DNA of 12,972 nt. It comes from Actinomycetota bacterium. GTDB taxonomy: Bacteria; Actinomycetota; Actinomycetes; S36-B12. Under the pieces are notes generated by a model. The model was not told the DNA's origin. It searched no databases and worked only from the letters and a program-made list of their open reading frames with translations. Below, in pieces: positions 11,136-12,972 of this stretch. The position numbers and the translations under genes were made by a program. The DNA lies in the NCBI GenBank assembly GCA_009726075.1, contig WLND01000010.1, forward strand, positions 1 through 12,972. Reading direction: 5' to 3'. How positions within the stretch are numbered: position 1 is the stretch's first letter; every line of letters begins with the position of its first letter.

Positions 11136-12972
11136 TTCGGCACCGGGAGCGGGGTCGTGATCACGGTCCCGTTGCGGGTGATGGTCACTCCGCGCTCGTC
11201 GACCACAGCGGACGTCGCCTCGCCGTCGGTGCGCGGCACGAGCACCGTGACCAGCACCGAGTTCGTCCCCGCCTTCGGGATCTTGATCGTGCGCGAGAGC
11301 ACCGCGCCGGGAAGCTTCTCGCCCCATCCAGCGGTGAACCATCCGGGTGAGGATCCCTTGCGCGCGGTGCGCACGTTCCAGCCGCCGTCGCCCGACTTCA
11401 CGACGTCGAGGCGCTTGTCGCCGCTGGCCAGGGTGAGCACATCGGCCGTGTTCGAGGCTGCCAGGCCGGGGGGCAACTGCCAGCGCTGGGTGACCGATCG
11501 CTTCGCCCTGCCCTTCATCCGCGTGGCATTGACGTAATCGACGACGACCATGGCATCGACGGATCGGATGTACTGGGTGCAGCGCGTGACCACCACGGTG
11601 CCCCAGGTTGCGTCGCGCAGGCAGGTCGTGTCGTTTCCGCCGGTCGCCCAGTCGCTCTGCGAGACCACCTGGCGCACGCCGCGGGCCTTCGTCCGTCCGG
11701 CATTCGCAACCGTCACCGATGAGTGGGCCGTCCGCGACTTCATGTACCACCGAAGCGAGCTGGCATTCTCATAGCGATACGGCCCGGGATCGCCGATCCA
11801 CTCCACTCCCCGCGAGTACAGGGTCAGCCCGAGGCCATCATCGTGGGCATGGGGCGTGCTCGGCCGTGAGTTGGAGAAGCGCAGCGAGTAGAAGGTGTCG
11901 GCACCGCCGGGCTGCGGCTGCCAGCCGGCGCGGCCGAACACGTAGCCACCCTGATATGAGGAGTAGATCGGCGCCGGGGGCGTGCCGGCCGCACCGGCGG
12001 TTCGCACCCAGTCGGCGCGCGGGTCGCCAGCGCCGAAGGCATTGCGCAGCGAGTCATTGATGGTGTCGCCGAGCGACTCGATCTTGAAGTCGGGGCGGAT
12101 CGCCTGGGCGACGTAGTCATACATGCGGCTGCGCAGTTCGGGAATGGGATCAGCCGGGATGCCGCACGTCGCCGCCGAGGCCTCAACGCTCTTGAGCAGT
12201 TTCTCGATGTAGACCGCGTAGCCCGGCGAGCCCTCGACATCGCTGCCGTCGTCGTGCACGATGCCGCGCGAGACGCTCACGAGGTTCGCCCAGGCTCGGT
12301 CGCGGCCGGCCACATCGCCCGCCCAGCAGTACGCCGCGAGGCCGCCGGTCTGCCGGATGAGGTCGGTGTTGTTCGTGCCGCTGGCCACCTCGCGGCTGGC
12401 CCAGTTGCGCGCCACCATGCGGCCGGCATCGGCCAGCGCAGCCTTGGCGATGATCGGATCATTGAGCGTCTGGGCGGCGCACACGAGGGTCTGGGTGCGA
12501 AGTCCCCCGTAGATCGACGAGTCGACCCACGATCCGCGCTTGCCCCGGTGATCCTCGATCCAGTAGTGCATGAGGTTCGTGAACCTGGTCACCAGCGAGG
12601 GCACCTGCTTGTGCACGCCGCGATAGAGCAGGGGCAGCGCCCAGTTCAGGCTGTTCACGTGCCGGTCGCCTGAGGTGTCGGTCGAGCCCTGCGGCTTCCA
12701 GTTCGGGTGCTCGGTGAGCGTGTAGGTGCCGCCGAGGCTCATGGTCGCCTTGCCGGCCATGAGCGCCTGGGCCTTCGTGCGCTCGATGCTCGTGCGCTGC
12801 GATGGAAAGAGGGTCTCGCACCAACTGCCGAGGGCGGTCGGGAGCGGGGCCGGGACGGGTGCGGCCGCCGGAGCTTCGGTCGGCGTGGCCGCAGGAGTCG
12901 CGTCGGTGACGGTGGGGGATGGCGTCGGGGAGGGGGTCGAGGAGTCGGTCGGGCTCGCAGTCGCAGAGAGGA
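11132..12972 (-). CDS. Heparinase II/III-family polysaccharide lyase-like protein, 5' end outside window
   Basis: At least 612 residues, incomplete at the N-terminus because the frame is open to the right edge. Counting from the window edge: residues 1 to about 45 are a Pro/Thr/Ser/Ala-rich linker, then comes a conserved helical region starting near WCETLFPSQRT, as in the alpha/alpha toroid of this family. Later come TNNTDLIRQTGG (near 11,350-12,380 on the map: 12,341-12,376), DVEGSPGYAVYIE (about 12,206-12,244) and the family signature HAHDDGLGL (about 11,825-11,851), followed by DPGPYRYEN and an AHSSVTVAN segment. This matches the heparinase II/III C-terminal beta-sandwich. The likely role is cleavage of uronic-acid polysaccharide outside the cell; the substrate is not readable. 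The ATG at 12760 is internal, not the start. A signal peptide or anchor would lie beyond the window. Confidence 0.86.
   Translation of the reverse strand, partial: LSATASPTDSSTPSPTPSPTVTDATPAATPTEAPAAAPVPAPLPTALGSWCETLFPSQRTSIERTKAQALMAGKATMSLGGTYTLTEHPNWKPQGSTDTSGDRHVNSLNWALPLLYRGVHKQVPSLVTRFTNLMHYWIEDHRGKRGSWVDSSIYGGLRTQTLVCAAQTLNDPIIAKAALADAGRMVARNWASREVASGTNNTDLIRQTGGLAAYCWAGDVAGRDRAWANLVSVSRGIVHDDGSDVEGSPGYAVYIEKLLKSVEASAATCGIPADPIPELRSRMYDYVAQAIRPDFKIESLGDTINDSLRNAFGAGDPRADWVRTAGAAGTPPAPIYSSYQGGYVFGRAGWQPQPGGADTFYSLRFSNSRPSTPHAHDDGLGLTLYSRGVEWIGDPGPYRYENASSLRWYMKSRTAHSSVTVANAGRTKARGVRQVVSQSDWATGGNDTTCLRDATWGTVVVTRCTQYIRSVDAMVVVDYVNATRMKGRAKRSVTQRWQLPPGLAASNTADVLTLASGDKRLDVVKSGDGGWNVRTARKGSSPGWFTAGWGEKLPGAVLSRTIKIPKAGTNSVLVTVLVPRTDGEATSAVVDERGVTITRNGTVITTPLPVPN
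12846..12972 (-). other. Pro/Thr/Ala-rich low-complexity linker within the heparinase gene
   Basis: In the heparinase frame this stretch encodes about 42 residues made almost only of Pro, Thr, Ser, Ala, Val, Asp and Glu, including repeated SPTP-type units. No stop codon interrupts it. Such linkers usually separate a signal or membrane anchor from a catalytic domain in secreted actinobacterial enzymes, so the true start should be a short distance to the right of the window. Confidence 0.75.

Overview
This is a gene-dense, G+C-rich window with typical actinobacterial features: many GTG and TTG starts, Shine-Dalgarno-less genes preceded by TAnnnT hexamers at leaderless spacing, Ala/Ser/Thr-rich lipoproteins and a Tat-exported protein. 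I infer a high-GC actinobacterium and cannot place it further. Thirteen protein genes fill almost everything. No gap exceeds about 150 bases. I see no RNA gene, insertion sequence, CRISPR array or integrase.

Region 1 (1-4319, all +): a cytosolic family-IV (HSL-type) alpha/beta hydrolase, a 150-base gap, then four tightly packed genes. These are a secreted PEBP/YbhB-like protein, a Tat-exported YHYH-domain protein, a secreted beta-rich protein with no family I can name, and a second HSL-type hydrolase closely resembling the first. The packing (a 74-base overlap, a 1-base overlap and a 2-base gap) indicates one transcript. The two hydrolases bracket the three exported proteins. The function of this cluster is unknown to me, and it is the best candidate here for an undescribed system.

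Region 2 (4320-6790): a small lipoprotein (-), a class I SAM-dependent methyltransferase (+), a second small lipoprotein with an Ig-like C-terminus (-) and a secreted alpha/beta hydrolase (+). Dyad-symmetry terminators lie between the convergent pairs. The two + strand genes appear to be leaderless.

Region 3 (6800-11135): a divergent carbohydrate cassette. On the minus strand are a ketose 3-epimerase-like TIM barrel, a xylulokinase-like FGGY kinase and RpiB (4-base gap, then a GTGA overlap). On the plus strand are a beta-phosphoglucomutase/phosphatase-like HAD protein and a ribokinase (ATGA overlap). The two arms start only 17 bases apart. Together they could channel a rare pentose or ketose (for example D-ribose, D-ribulose or D-allulose) into the pentose phosphate pathway. 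No transporter or regulator is visible.

Region 4 (11132-12972, -): a heparinase II/III-family protein that runs off the right edge. Its frame stays open through a Pro/Thr/Ala-rich linker, so its true N-terminus is outside the window. Its stop codon and the ribokinase stop share one CTAG.
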